Assembly: GCF_008367235.1 (NCBI RefSeq)
Contig: NZ_VTZS01000001.1
Location: 434,001-498,000 of the forward strand
Origin: Pareuzebyella sediminis
GTDB taxonomy: Bacteria > Bacteroidota > Bacteroidia > Flavobacteriales > Flavobacteriaceae
Direction: 5' to 3'
DNA: 64,000 nt
Below are positions 7,773 to 16,910 of this stretch, piece after piece. How positions within the stretch are numbered: the first letter of the stretch is position 1; each line of letters opens with the position of its first letter. The position numbers were made by a program, and so were the translations under genes. Below the pieces are notes generated by a model. It did not search any database. It was not told where the DNA came from and saw only the letters and a program-made list of their open reading frames with translations.

Positions 7773-8624
7773 ATGAAGAAAGTAATACTATTGATAAGTG
7801 CGATTTTGGTCTCTTTTATCGGAGAGGCTCAAATCAATACACCAGCGCCTAGTCCTGCATCATTGTTGAAACAAAAGGTTGGTCTAACGGATATCACTGT
7901 TGATTATTCTAGACCTTCTATGCGAGGAAGAACAATTTTTGGTGATTTGGTACCCTACGATAAATTATGGCGTACGGGAGCAAATGCCTATACAAAAATC
8001 ACGTTTAGTGACGATGTGTCCATTGATGGACAAGATTTGAAAGCGGGTACCTATGCCATATTCACAAAACCCGGTCAGTCATCATGGGAGGTATTTTTCT
8101 ATACGGATACCGAAGGTGGCGGAGTTCCTAGTACGTGGGATGATTCAAAAGTGGCGGCCAAGTTAACTGCTCCAGTAGTTAATTTTCCGAAGGAAATGGC
8201 TATCGAAACTTTCACTATTATGTTTGATGACCTAACAGATAATAGTGCGAATTTAGGTTTGTTATGGGAGACCGTATATGTGCCAATAAAAATTAATGTC
8301 GGTACCGATAAGGTAGTTATGGATAATATCGATAGGGTCATGAAAGGCCCCGATGCCGGGGATTATTATGCCGCGGCCGTGTATTATATGAACTCCGGCA
8401 AGGACATCTCTAAAGCTAAGGAGTGGATGGACAAGGCCATGTCAATGACCGATAATCCCGCGTATTGGCAATTACGGCAACAATCTTTGATCCAAGCGAA
8501 ATCAGGGGATAAAAAAGGAGCTATTGCAACGGCTAAAAAATCGTTGGCCAAGGCAAAAGAGGCTGGTAATGATGATTACGTCAAATTGAATACCGATTCT
8601 TTAAAGGAGTGGGGTGCCATGTAG
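7773..8624 (+). CDS. DUF2911 domain-containing secreted protein
   Basis: The protein has 283 residues, with a signal peptide (MKKVILLISAILVSFIG, cleavage near EAQ). It starts its mature part with PAPSPASLLKQKVGLTDI, followed by the DUF2911 core DYSRPSMRGRTIFGDLVPYDKLWRTGAN (two blocks, about residues 45-73), DVSIDGQDLKAGTYAIF and a WEVFFY strand. The last ~85 residues form TPR-like helices (DYYAAAVYYMNSGKDISKAKEWMDKAM in blocks). DUF2911 proteins are widespread in Bacteroidetes and have no settled function; export to the periplasm or beyond is predicted. It is flanked by its own -7 box and a terminator, so probably monocistronic. Confidence 0.9.
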   Translation: MKKVILLISAILVSFIGEAQINTPAPSPASLLKQKVGLTDITVDYSRPSMRGRTIFGDLVPYDKLWRTGANAYTKITFSDDVSIDGQDLKAGTYAIFTKPGQSSWEVFFYTDTEGGGVPSTWDDSKVAAKLTAPVVNFPKEMAIETFTIMFDDLTDNSANLGLLWETVYVPIKINVGTDKVVMDNIDRVMKGPDAGDYYAAAVYYMNSGKDISKAKEWMDKAMSMTDNPAYWQLRQQSLIQAKSGDKKGAIATAKKSLAKAKEAGNDDYVKLNTDSLKEWGAM

Positions 8625-8663
8625 CCAATGCGCTTTTAAGATCTTTTATAGCTACAAATTAGT

Positions 8664-8697
8664 AAAGCCCCTGATTCATATTAGGGGCTTTTTTTTG
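8664..8697. terminator. Hairpin terminator between convergent genes
   Basis: AAGCCCCT (8665-8672) pairs with AGGGGCTT (8683-8690), followed by a T tract to 8696. The A's before the stem give a shorter U run on the opposite strand, so it may serve both the DUF2911 gene (+) and the DUF5107 gene (-), which end at 8624 and 8703. Confidence 0.85.
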
Positions 8698-8702
8698 CAT
8701 TA

Positions 8703-11700
8703 TTACTTTTCTTTTACTGCCCATTTGGCAACCTCAAAGACGTCTACAGGTACCGCCAACCCTGATTTTAAGGTATCGATGTCGTTGGTTTCATCTTCGA
8801 ACAAGGCAACGGCCAATTTGGTTTTTTGGTCGGTTTTTGCCTGCTTTCTAAGACCTTCAAGCACCATGTTTAGTTCTTGCTGCCTTCCCAATGCCCTTAA
8901 GGCCAAAAGGCCATAGAGATGATTCAAGGAGTTCATGGCCACATGATGCTTGGTAAATGATACGACCTTCTCAAGATAGCTGAGATTTTTTTCGGTTTCT
9001 CCAATATATCGAAATGTTACGGCGAGCAGATAATCTTGGGCCCTTTCATCAGGATCATAAGGCTTTCCAACACCAATATTTTCCGGCCATTTCTTTGAGG
9101 CCTCCAATACTTCGATGGCACGTGCATATTTCTTTGCCTTTAATCGGGAATTGGCCAAGGATAAATGCGCCCTTTCATAGATGCTTCGACTTTCGCTAGC
9201 ATGCTCATAAGGGAGTATTTCAATGGTTTTCAAAACTTCAATAGTCTTTTCAGCCCTATCGGTATTCAACAGGGCTTTGGCATGGGCAAGCCCTATATTG
9301 TAATTGCTCGGAAAGCTTTTATAACCCTTTCGCGAGAGCCCATATGCCTTTTCGTAGTGCTTGTGCTCTAAATAGAATTGGATGACTTCTTCCCAGACCT
9401 TCCAATCCTTTTGGCCTAAATCTAAGGCTTTCTCATAATCGGCCGCCTTCTCTTCAAAGCTCATTGTCGGTACTACACCTGCTCGAAACCTATAAAAGAT
9501 ATCGGAATCAGGGGTATCGGAAAGAGCGGTTAAAATTTGGTATCCCTCTTCAGTTTGGCCTAAAGCTAAATAGTTTTGGGCCAAAAAATAGCCGAATTTC
9601 CATGAGCTGATTTTTTTGAAGGCCCATTCTAAAACGGGAAGAGTTTCCCTTCGATAGGGAAAAACAAAGTCGATCGGGGCCGCTTGAACTTCATCTAATA
9701 GTGCGGCACTTCGATTTAGATTCTTTTCTCGAAGTAAATACGCCATCCAAAGCTTACTTTTCGTATCCTTTTGATTGAGCTCTAAAATCTTTATGGCTTC
9801 ATCCATTAATCCAAGCGCCTTATATTCAAGGGAGAGCCCTAAAATTGTTTCCACGCTAAATTCGTTTGTAATATGGAGCCGGGGTTCTTTGGCATCGGCA
9901 AAACTTTGTTCCAGCATCGCAAAATGGTTTAGGGGATCTATTTCTAAAAGGGCCTCTAGTTCCTTTGTAAACTGTGCCTCTTGATCTTTCTTCCTATTAA
10001 CCACAAGCAATACCTTTCTTGCATTCAGATTGTACGTATTGAAGTCAAGTGCTTTTCGTGCGTAGTTTTCGGCCCTGTTGTAGTTTTTGGAAGCCAGATA
10101 TATTTCGGCCATTTGGGCGTAGGAGACCGTTCTGTATTTAATATCACGGGCTGCCCATCCTAAAGACTCGAGGGCATTGATTGAATCGTTAAGCGCCCGA
10201 TACGTTATTCCGGCTATATAATTCGCTCCAGAATCGTAGGTATCCATTCTTAGCACGGTCAGAGCCGATTCTAACGCCTTTTTATAATCGGCACTTCGAT
10301 ATTCTAGCTCAGCTAGTTTTTGCAGGCCCTTCCGATGCGAAGGGTCTAGTTTGAGGAGTTCCAAAAATTTATCTAGGGCCAATTTGAAATCCCGGTATTC
10401 TAATGCTTCTGTGCCCTCGTCCAGTAATTTTTCGGAAGCGGATACTTCTATACTTTCGTCGGTATAAAACGGTCTTTTTAGCGTATTCTTTTGGGAATGG
10501 TTCGAAAAGTACAGTTCCGTTCCTTGAATGGAAACCGTTACTTTGTCGGATGCATCTGCAACTAGGGTCTTGGAGAAAATTTCCATAGGCTCCATGTTAA
10601 GCTTTTGTTGAAATACTTTTTTTTCGTTTACCGTGACAATCATATCATGGTTCAAGGTTTGTAAGGCGTTTAATCCTATGTAAAGCTCTCCCTCTTTATT
10701 GGACACATTCAATACACCATGAGGGGAGGCGTCTACCATACCGCCTATGTCTTTATAAGGAAACCATATTTCATTCCATTTGTCCATCACAAAAGGATCA
10801 AAGCCCACTTGGCTAATGGGATTTATGACCCCGCCAGAATATTGATCCAAAAGTCTTCCTGCCTGAAACTCTATATATTGCCCATCGGAATCGGTCAAAA
10901 GATCTTCCCATATCCCTCCAGAGCGTGATAGTGCCCAGAGCCACAATTTCTGACCTGGCATTTCTTCGTAGGGAGCCCATTGTCCGAATCCGAAGTCGGT
11001 ATTGTGGTAATATCCGCCAAAAAAGTCATTGAATTCACCCACTACATGATAGGATTTTGAACCCCCAAAATTGTTGTTCTTATAGAAAGCCAAGTTTCGA
11101 TTTTTATCGTCAATGGGCCAAGAGTGTGCATTGCCATTGTGCCCTACATAAGCGTTTCCGGGTATGAAAAACTCTAGGTCATCGGTGGCAACGGCCGCAC
11201 CGGTCATCCAGTTGTAGTACGATTCCGTTAGAGGGGAGCCATTATACCAAAAAGCGTTGGTTTCAAAATAGGCCTTATCGCTTTCCAACCGGATTTCTAC
11301 CTGCCATTTTGTATTCGAAGGTAAGTCGATATTCCCAACGATACAGCTCACACTGCCGTCTGGGTTCGTACGCATTTTATAGTCCACCGGCGTAGCGGTT
11401 GAAGGATGGTGTCCTATAATGCCAAAGTTGAATTCAATTCCACCCGAAGTCCAGGGGCCTCTCATGGCAATGTTTCTAAACTTGATAACCTCGTTCTTAT
11501 AAAGAAACTCATGACCCGTACTTTTTTCGATAGCGCCCCAAACTTTACCGCCCATTTCCGGAAGCACCATTACCTTAATGAATTGATTCTCGAGGGTGAC
11601 CACTTTCCAATCTTTCTTAGTGGCTTTGTGATCATACTGCTCAAATTTGAAATAAGGGAATATTTTAGGATTTTCCGAGAGTATGGGTACGGGATTTGGC

Positions 11701-11822
11701 TTTCCAAACCCATAGGTGTCCAACGACAAATTTTCTTCTTTTATAGTTACGGATTGTCCGTGCGTTCCATGGGCAGCGAAAATGCATAGAAGGAACAGTG
11801 CGGTATGCCTTATAGTTTTCAT
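8703..11822 (-). CDS. DUF5107 domain protein with tetratricopeptide repeats, secreted
   Basis: This 1039-residue protein starts with a signal peptide (MKTIRHTALFLLCIFAAHG, cleavage near HGQS). Residues ~40-360 form a DUF5107 domain: LENQFIKVMVLPEMGGKVW, GHEFLYKN, RGPWTSGGIEFNFGIIGHHP, WMTGAAVATDDLEFFIPG and GFGQWAPYEEMPGQKLW. This beta-rich domain resembles the aldose-1-epimerase/mutarotase carbohydrate-binding fold. The C-terminal ~560 residues are consecutive TPR helices (GTEALEYRDFKLALDKFLEL and onward). It overlaps the FG-GAP gene by 4 bases (11819-11822), so translation is probably coupled. Being last in the susC-susD-FG-GAP operon, it may process or bind the imported substrate. Enzymatic activity is not established by anything seen here. 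Confidence 0.88.
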   Translation of the reverse strand: MKTIRHTALFLLCIFAAHGTHGQSVTIKEENLSLDTYGFGKPNPVPILSENPKIFPYFKFEQYDHKATKKDWKVVTLENQFIKVMVLPEMGGKVWGAIEKSTGHEFLYKNEVIKFRNIAMRGPWTSGGIEFNFGIIGHHPSTATPVDYKMRTNPDGSVSCIVGNIDLPSNTKWQVEIRLESDKAYFETNAFWYNGSPLTESYYNWMTGAAVATDDLEFFIPGNAYVGHNGNAHSWPIDDKNRNLAFYKNNNFGGSKSYHVVGEFNDFFGGYYHNTDFGFGQWAPYEEMPGQKLWLWALSRSGGIWEDLLTDSDGQYIEFQAGRLLDQYSGGVINPISQVGFDPFVMDKWNEIWFPYKDIGGMVDASPHGVLNVSNKEGELYIGLNALQTLNHDMIVTVNEKKVFQQKLNMEPMEIFSKTLVADASDKVTVSIQGTELYFSNHSQKNTLKRPFYTDESIEVSASEKLLDEGTEALEYRDFKLALDKFLELLKLDPSHRKGLQKLAELEYRSADYKKALESALTVLRMDTYDSGANYIAGITYRALNDSINALESLGWAARDIKYRTVSYAQMAEIYLASKNYNRAENYARKALDFNTYNLNARKVLLVVNRKKDQEAQFTKELEALLEIDPLNHFAMLEQSFADAKEPRLHITNEFSVETILGLSLEYKALGLMDEAIKILELNQKDTKSKLWMAYLLREKNLNRSAALLDEVQAAPIDFVFPYRRETLPVLEWAFKKISSWKFGYFLAQNYLALGQTEEGYQILTALSDTPDSDIFYRFRAGVVPTMSFEEKAADYEKALDLGQKDWKVWEEVIQFYLEHKHYEKAYGLSRKGYKSFPSNYNIGLAHAKALLNTDRAEKTIEVLKTIEILPYEHASESRSIYERAHLSLANSRLKAKKYARAIEVLEASKKWPENIGVGKPYDPDERAQDYLLAVTFRYIGETEKNLSYLEKVVSFTKHHVAMNSLNHLYGLLALRALGRQQELNMVLEGLRKQAKTDQKTKLAVALFEDETNDIDTLKSGLAVPVDVFEVAKWAVKEK

Positions 11823-14800
11823 TCGATTACCTTTTTTTCTTCAATATAGACTTGTACAGGCTGATTGTTTCTTGCAAAAACGATTAAGTTTTCCTTATCG
11901 ATTCTTTCTATTAGTACTATATCGCGTACTTCACCATCGATATTGAGACCACTGTCAAGCATATTTACCGGAGTGAATTTTCCCGTTCCATCACCCAATA
12001 AAAGAAGCCCTTTATTGGCATCGTAGCGTCCGTATTTAACCCGAGTGCCGAAAAAATTACCGGCTACTACTATATCTAGGTTTCCATCACCGTTCATATC
12101 CTGTACCAATGTTGCGAAAACTGGTGAAAACTGGGCAGGGGCGGGGAGTGGGCTAATTTTGAATTTGCCTTCTCCTATATTTTCCAAATAGCTGGTAGTA
12201 AATGTTTTAGACTCAAATACTTGGGCGCTAGAGAGCTCTTCTTCGCTAAAGAGATCATTGATTTGGGCACTGGCGTAGTCGGAATAATTGATATACTTAC
12301 TTTTGAGATTGCTTAATTGGCCCAGCAGGTCGTCTTTTGAGAAAACGGGATAACTTTCACCTAGAATATAGGAAGTCAATATAGGATCAAGTGAACCGTT
12401 GTCGTCGAAATCTTTTGCGTAGAGTTGAACGGGTTCTGTTTTGGAAGCTTTGAGTTGTGAGTTCAATCCAAAATTACCCAAAACGTAATCCATATCCCCA
12501 TCATTGTCAAAATCACCCTCCTCGATGCTGTTCCACCATCCCTCTGAATCTTGCAATCCGGATTTGTCTTTTAATTCAATGAGCTTACCGGCCACATTTT
12601 CATAGGCCTTGACCGGCATAAATTCGCCTACGAGAATCAAGTCACTTTTACCATCGCCTGAAAAATCACTCCAAATCGCGTCGGTTACCATCCCGGGATA
12701 TTCGAGCCCGGTATTGACTGAGGCCGTACTATCGGAAAAATGTCCCCTACCATCGTTTTCTAGCAAATAACTTCTTGGACTGGTGGGATACCTGCCCGGT
12801 ACGACGCGACCACCGACAAAGAGGTCAAGGTCGCCATCTGTATCAAAATCGGCCGCGGTTACGCATGAACCACTGGTTTTCATAATAGGGAGCGAACTAT
12901 CCGATTTGTTGAAAGTTCCACGACCATTATTAAGATATAGCCTATCCTGAAGATCAGATGCTTCCATATCAAATTCATTCCCGCCGCTGACCACATAAAG
13001 ATCAAGGTCTTTGTCATTATCTACATCAAGAAAGAGTGCTCCGATATCTTCTGAGGCCCTATCGGTATTAAATACCTGTGTTGTAACAGCAGAGAAAGAA
13101 CCAGATGTTTTTTGTAGAAAAAGCTGCCCTGGACTCCCGGCGGCCCCACCGATATACATATCGGATAAACCGTCCCCGTTAACATCTCCTTTCGCTATTT
13201 TAGGCCCTTGGGTCGATAATTTATGCGGTAGTAGCTGTTCCCGTTTAAAATCGATATAATTGTTCTCCTTATGGGTAAAAGAAATAAGGCTATCACCAGA
13301 TACATTGATTAAATAAGTTTCTTGTCCCGCCTTAGTTGTATTTGGTTCCTCTAGTTTAGCTTCCTTTTGGTCTAAGCTCAGAACTTGGTTTACAGTAACG
13401 TTATGCAACGTTTGCACCTTATTGTTTGGCCAGAGGACTTTGATATGGTCAATTTTGTCATGTTCGCCTACCCCGAAAATCAAGTTGTAATCCACGGAGG
13501 ATTGAAACCCCCTGGTAGGCATCATTTCTTGAACCATTTCGGTTCCGTCAACCGTAAGTATGACCTTGGCACCTATACCGAACGTGTTCTTTCCTTCACC
13601 TTTCAAGGAAATTTTTAAATAATTGTTGGAAGTATGAAGGTCACTGTTGTTTTTATATATAAAAGCAAAATCATCGGTGTTGTTGACCACCAAATCCATA
13701 TCTCCATCATTATCCAGGTCTGCGTAGGCAGCGCCGTTTGACAACGATTTTTGGTTAAGACCCCATGCCTTGTTCACTTTGGTAAAAGAGAGATCCCCAT
13801 TATTATGATAGGTATAATTTTCTTCTATGGTGGAAGGAATATGTTGCAGCAAATCACTAATGGCCATTTCGGCCCCTGTTTTGTTCTCGTCCATTTTTTG
13901 TTGTACGGCGTAATTCATAAAGTCCATGTTCGTATAATCGCGCTTCACACCGTTGGTTATAAAGAGGTCTTTTAATCCGTCGTTATCCAAATCAACAAGT
14001 AGGGGAGCCCAGCTCCAATCCGTCTTGGAGATACCGGAAAATTGCCCGATTTCCGAAAATGATTTGCCTTTGTTGTTCAAATGCATCATGTTTCGCATGG
14101 ATTGATGATAAAAACCTGAATTCACCAAAAATTGAAATTTATCGTAATTATCAGGGCCTGACACCATTTTTTGACGATAATTTCCTTCTGGAAGCATATC
14201 GAGGGTCATTATTTCGGGGTACCCATCATTATTGATGTCGGCAATATCCGAACCCATTGAAAAATGGGAAGTATGACCGATAAAGTCTTCCAGACTTTCG
14301 GAGAAGGTACCGTCTTGATTATTGATATAGAGGTAATCTTGCTCATTAAAGTCGTTAGACACATATAGATCTGGCCAGCTATCACCATTTACATCGGATA
14401 CGGCGACTCCGAGGCCAAACCCTAAAACATTGGATACCAAGCCTACCTTGTCATTGGAAATCAGAAAGTTGCCATTATCATTAATATAGAAATGATCTTC
14501 GTAATATGGATTTCTTTGGGTTTTAAGATTTTTGGAAACTTGTCGAAAACTCGCATACTCTTGAATGGAGTGGTTGACGACGTAGAGGTCGAGATCGCCA
14601 TCTTTGTCGTAATCAAAAAACGCCCCTTGTGTGGAATATCCCGGATCGTCGATACCATATTGGGCCGCTTTTTCAGTAAAGGTAAGGTCACCGTTATTGA
14701 TGAACAGAAGATTTTTTCTCTTGAAATCGTCTTTTGCCGCCGACCGACATACGTAGATATCCAATAGTCCATCAGAATTGATATCGACCATGGTCGTGCC

Positions 14801-15148
14801 TGTATTCCAAAGTCCTTCTGCGAAAACACCGGCATCCTTGGCGATTTCCTTGAATTCAAAATTTCCTTTGTTCAAATAGAGGTGGCTTCCCACCATACTA
14901 CCCGTGAAATAAAGATCTTGAAGACCATCGTTATTGATGTCTCCGACAGATATTCCGCCTCCATTGTAGATATACCCATATGTTAGAATATTGAATTCTT
15001 CGGTTTCGTTGAGAATGTTCTTGAAGGTGATATTGGTCTTGTTTTTCGACAAAAGGGAGAACATGGTACTGTTATCTTCTTGCTCACAAGAAAGGAGGCA
15101 CATACTAATAAAAATTAGTAATAGGCCATAGAATAGACGATAGGGCAT
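11819..15148 (-). CDS. FG-GAP/VCBS repeat lipoprotein with ASPIC/UnbV domain
   Basis: The protein has 1109 residues and is a predicted lipoprotein (lipobox LLSC, Cys21). About 13 calcium-binding loops of the form DxNxDGxxD can be counted (for example DINNDGLQD, DYDKDGDLD, DLDNDGDMD, DVNGDGLSD, DFDTDGDLD, DMNGDGNLD), grouped in an N-terminal and a C-terminal beta-propeller set. Between them, near residues 540-615, lies an ASPIC/UnbV module (GIGAKVILTVDGTEMVQEM, then GVGEHDKIDHIKVLWP). Such CRTAC1-like proteins are common beside SusC/SusD pairs in Bacteroidetes, but their ligand is unknown. It probably sits at the outer-membrane surface. It follows susD on the minus strand after a hairpin at 15261-15297. 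Confidence 0.92.
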   Translation of the reverse strand: MPYRLFYGLLLIFISMCLLSCEQEDNSTMFSLLSKNKTNITFKNILNETEEFNILTYGYIYNGGGISVGDINNDGLQDLYFTGSMVGSHLYLNKGNFEFKEIAKDAGVFAEGLWNTGTTMVDINSDGLLDIYVCRSAAKDDFKRKNLLFINNGDLTFTEKAAQYGIDDPGYSTQGAFFDYDKDGDLDLYVVNHSIQEYASFRQVSKNLKTQRNPYYEDHFYINDNGNFLISNDKVGLVSNVLGFGLGVAVSDVNGDSWPDLYVSNDFNEQDYLYINNQDGTFSESLEDFIGHTSHFSMGSDIADINNDGYPEIMTLDMLPEGNYRQKMVSGPDNYDKFQFLVNSGFYHQSMRNMMHLNNKGKSFSEIGQFSGISKTDWSWAPLLVDLDNDGLKDLFITNGVKRDYTNMDFMNYAVQQKMDENKTGAEMAISDLLQHIPSTIEENYTYHNNGDLSFTKVNKAWGLNQKSLSNGAAYADLDNDGDMDLVVNNTDDFAFIYKNNSDLHTSNNYLKISLKGEGKNTFGIGAKVILTVDGTEMVQEMMPTRGFQSSVDYNLIFGVGEHDKIDHIKVLWPNNKVQTLHNVTVNQVLSLDQKEAKLEEPNTTKAGQETYLINVSGDSLISFTHKENNYIDFKREQLLPHKLSTQGPKIAKGDVNGDGLSDMYIGGAAGSPGQLFLQKTSGSFSAVTTQVFNTDRASEDIGALFLDVDNDKDLDLYVVSGGNEFDMEASDLQDRLYLNNGRGTFNKSDSSLPIMKTSGSCVTAADFDTDGDLDLFVGGRVVPGRYPTSPRSYLLENDGRGHFSDSTASVNTGLEYPGMVTDAIWSDFSGDGKSDLILVGEFMPVKAYENVAGKLIELKDKSGLQDSEGWWNSIEEGDFDNDGDMDYVLGNFGLNSQLKASKTEPVQLYAKDFDDNGSLDPILTSYILGESYPVFSKDDLLGQLSNLKSKYINYSDYASAQINDLFSEEELSSAQVFESKTFTTSYLENIGEGKFKISPLPAPAQFSPVFATLVQDMNGDGNLDIVVAGNFFGTRVKYGRYDANKGLLLLGDGTGKFTPVNMLDSGLNIDGEVRDIVLIERIDKENLIVFARNNQPVQVYIEEKKVIE

Positions 15149-15260
15149 CTTTCAGGTAATTTTTATGATGTATTTTGCTGTTATTTACTCAGCTTTTTTA
15201 CACTTTGGATGAATATAATATTCTAGTCTTTTTTAAAGAATCATTTTCGAATATTAATCA

Positions 15261-15297
15261 AAAAACCTGCAGAAAATACAAATTTCCACAGGTTTTT
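15261..15297 (-). terminator. Hairpin between susD and the FG-GAP gene, possible attenuating terminator
   Basis: AAAAACCTG (15261-15269) pairs with CAGGTTTTT (15289-15297) around a 19-base loop. Read on the minus strand it ends in a short U-rich tail. It lies 26 bases after the susD stop and could reduce transcription into the two downstream genes. The stem is A/T-rich and only moderately stable. Confidence 0.5.
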
Positions 15298-15322
15298 CTT
15301 AGCAAATTAACTTGTTCTTCGA

Positions 15323-16900
15323 TTAGAAGTTAGGACCTCCGGTGTCCCACCACAATCGTGTATTTATTTCGTCAGGTCCTCCCAACTTTGAGGTAGCATC
15401 TGCAACCCCTGATTGATTGTTCTCACGTTCATCGTTAACAAACGGCATTCTTTTGATAAACTCGCCATCTGGAACAATACCCCAATCCGCATTACTGCTG
15501 TTCTGATATACGGGGGGTAATTTTGGGTACCCTGTTCTTCTAAAATCTACCCATGCCTCCATTTCATTGGTATAGGCTGCAATCCACTTCTGGGTAATGA
15601 TTTTTTCTAATTTGGACTCGTTGTCCGCACCCTCGTCCCACGCGATGGTTGCAGTTATCAAGTTGGTGAAATCGTTGATCGGATCAGGATATACCGGCTC
15701 GTCGTAATCGATCGGTAAACTCGTGTCATCCGCCAAATAGGCATCGACGCCACCGGCTCCCCAAAGTTCAAATGAAGCTTTCACCCCACTTTCATAATTG
15801 GTCTGCGCATCACCTGCACCGGCCCATCCACGTAACGCGGCTTCCGCCTTTAGGAAAAATACCTCGTCGGCGCTCAAGACTTTTCGCTCCGTGACCGCAC
15901 CTGGGTCATTAAAACTAATGTCGATGGTAGAGAATGGAATATGGTCATCTTTTGCAATAAGCTCTCCTCCGTTTCTGATACCTTTATAAGGCCAGTCGGG
16001 GTGATCACTGACCAAAGATAAGTCCTCAACAGGATCAAAAAATGCATGGATCCTTGGATCTTTATATCCTACCAATACGGATTCCATAGTGGCACTCATA
16101 CGAGTATCGTTCCACTCAAAGCAAATCTGTGCAGGATGAAATTTATTACCATACAAGGAAATATTCATGTTTTCCGCATTCGTCTCTATTAATCCAGCAG
16201 GATCGGCCAACGCCTTTTCACCTTGGGTTTTAGCCAAGGCCGGATCCACTTTAGAAATCCTCATGGCCAATCGAAGTCGTAAAGAGTTTGCAAATTTGGC
16301 CCACATGGCGACATCTCCTCCGTAGGATGCATCGAAGTCTGAAAGCCCAGTATAATCTGCGTTCGCATTAAAGGTCGCGATGATACGATCTAAATCACTA
16401 AAAAACGCATTGTACAGTTCCGGTTCGCTATCATAGGTCACATCACCTTCACTACCAAAATCTGTATAGATAATCGGACCGTAAAAGGTAGTGACTCTTG
16501 ACATGGACAAAATTCTGATCAGGTTCGCCCATTCTGCGAACATATCATAGCCATCGGCCTGCGCAAGTTCGATTACTTGTTTCGCCGGTGCCATGATATT
16601 GTTATACTCACGGGCCCAATAACCGTTCCAACGAATGTAGTAGGTCGTATTATTGACGTTACCCACAAATGGGGTGGGCTGTGCCAAATGCTGTGCAAAC
16701 GACACATTGGTCAGGTTATGGTCCACTTGGTTCCCGAAAATCTGGCTGAGCATCGAGGGATAAAATGCACCCACGTGGTTAAAGTCTTGCTTCAGTGATT
16801 CGGTCGATATCTGGTAGGGATTCGTATTCACCTCCTCAAAATCATCGGTACATGAATTGAAGGCCACTACCAGGGCAAAGAGATATAAAAGTTTTTTCAT
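15323..16900 (-). CDS. SusD/RagB-type nutrient-binding outer-membrane lipoprotein (SusD-like 2)
   Basis: The 525-residue protein has a lipoprotein signal (MKKLLYLFALVVAFNSC, Cys17) followed by DDFEEVNTNPYQI. Its layout matches the SusD-like family 2: an all-helical TPR-containing core with ANLIRILSMSRVTTFYGPI near residues 125-143, WAKFANSLRLRLAMRI near 200-215, FFLKAEAALRGWAG near 350-363, and a C-terminal LEKIITQKWIAAYTNEMEAWVDFRR (in blocks). SusD proteins act as the lid of the SusC transporter at the cell surface and capture the oligomeric substrate. It lies 10 bases after susC on the same strand, so it is cotranscribed. The substrate cannot be read from sequence. Confidence 0.95.
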   Translation of the reverse strand: MKKLLYLFALVVAFNSCTDDFEEVNTNPYQISTESLKQDFNHVGAFYPSMLSQIFGNQVDHNLTNVSFAQHLAQPTPFVGNVNNTTYYIRWNGYWAREYNNIMAPAKQVIELAQADGYDMFAEWANLIRILSMSRVTTFYGPIIYTDFGSEGDVTYDSEPELYNAFFSDLDRIIATFNANADYTGLSDFDASYGGDVAMWAKFANSLRLRLAMRISKVDPALAKTQGEKALADPAGLIETNAENMNISLYGNKFHPAQICFEWNDTRMSATMESVLVGYKDPRIHAFFDPVEDLSLVSDHPDWPYKGIRNGGELIAKDDHIPFSTIDISFNDPGAVTERKVLSADEVFFLKAEAALRGWAGAGDAQTNYESGVKASFELWGAGGVDAYLADDTSLPIDYDEPVYPDPINDFTNLITATIAWDEGADNESKLEKIITQKWIAAYTNEMEAWVDFRRTGYPKLPPVYQNSSNADWGIVPDGEFIKRMPFVNDERENNQSGVADATSKLGGPDEINTRLWWDTGGPNF

Positions 16901-16910
16901 GCTATTTTTT

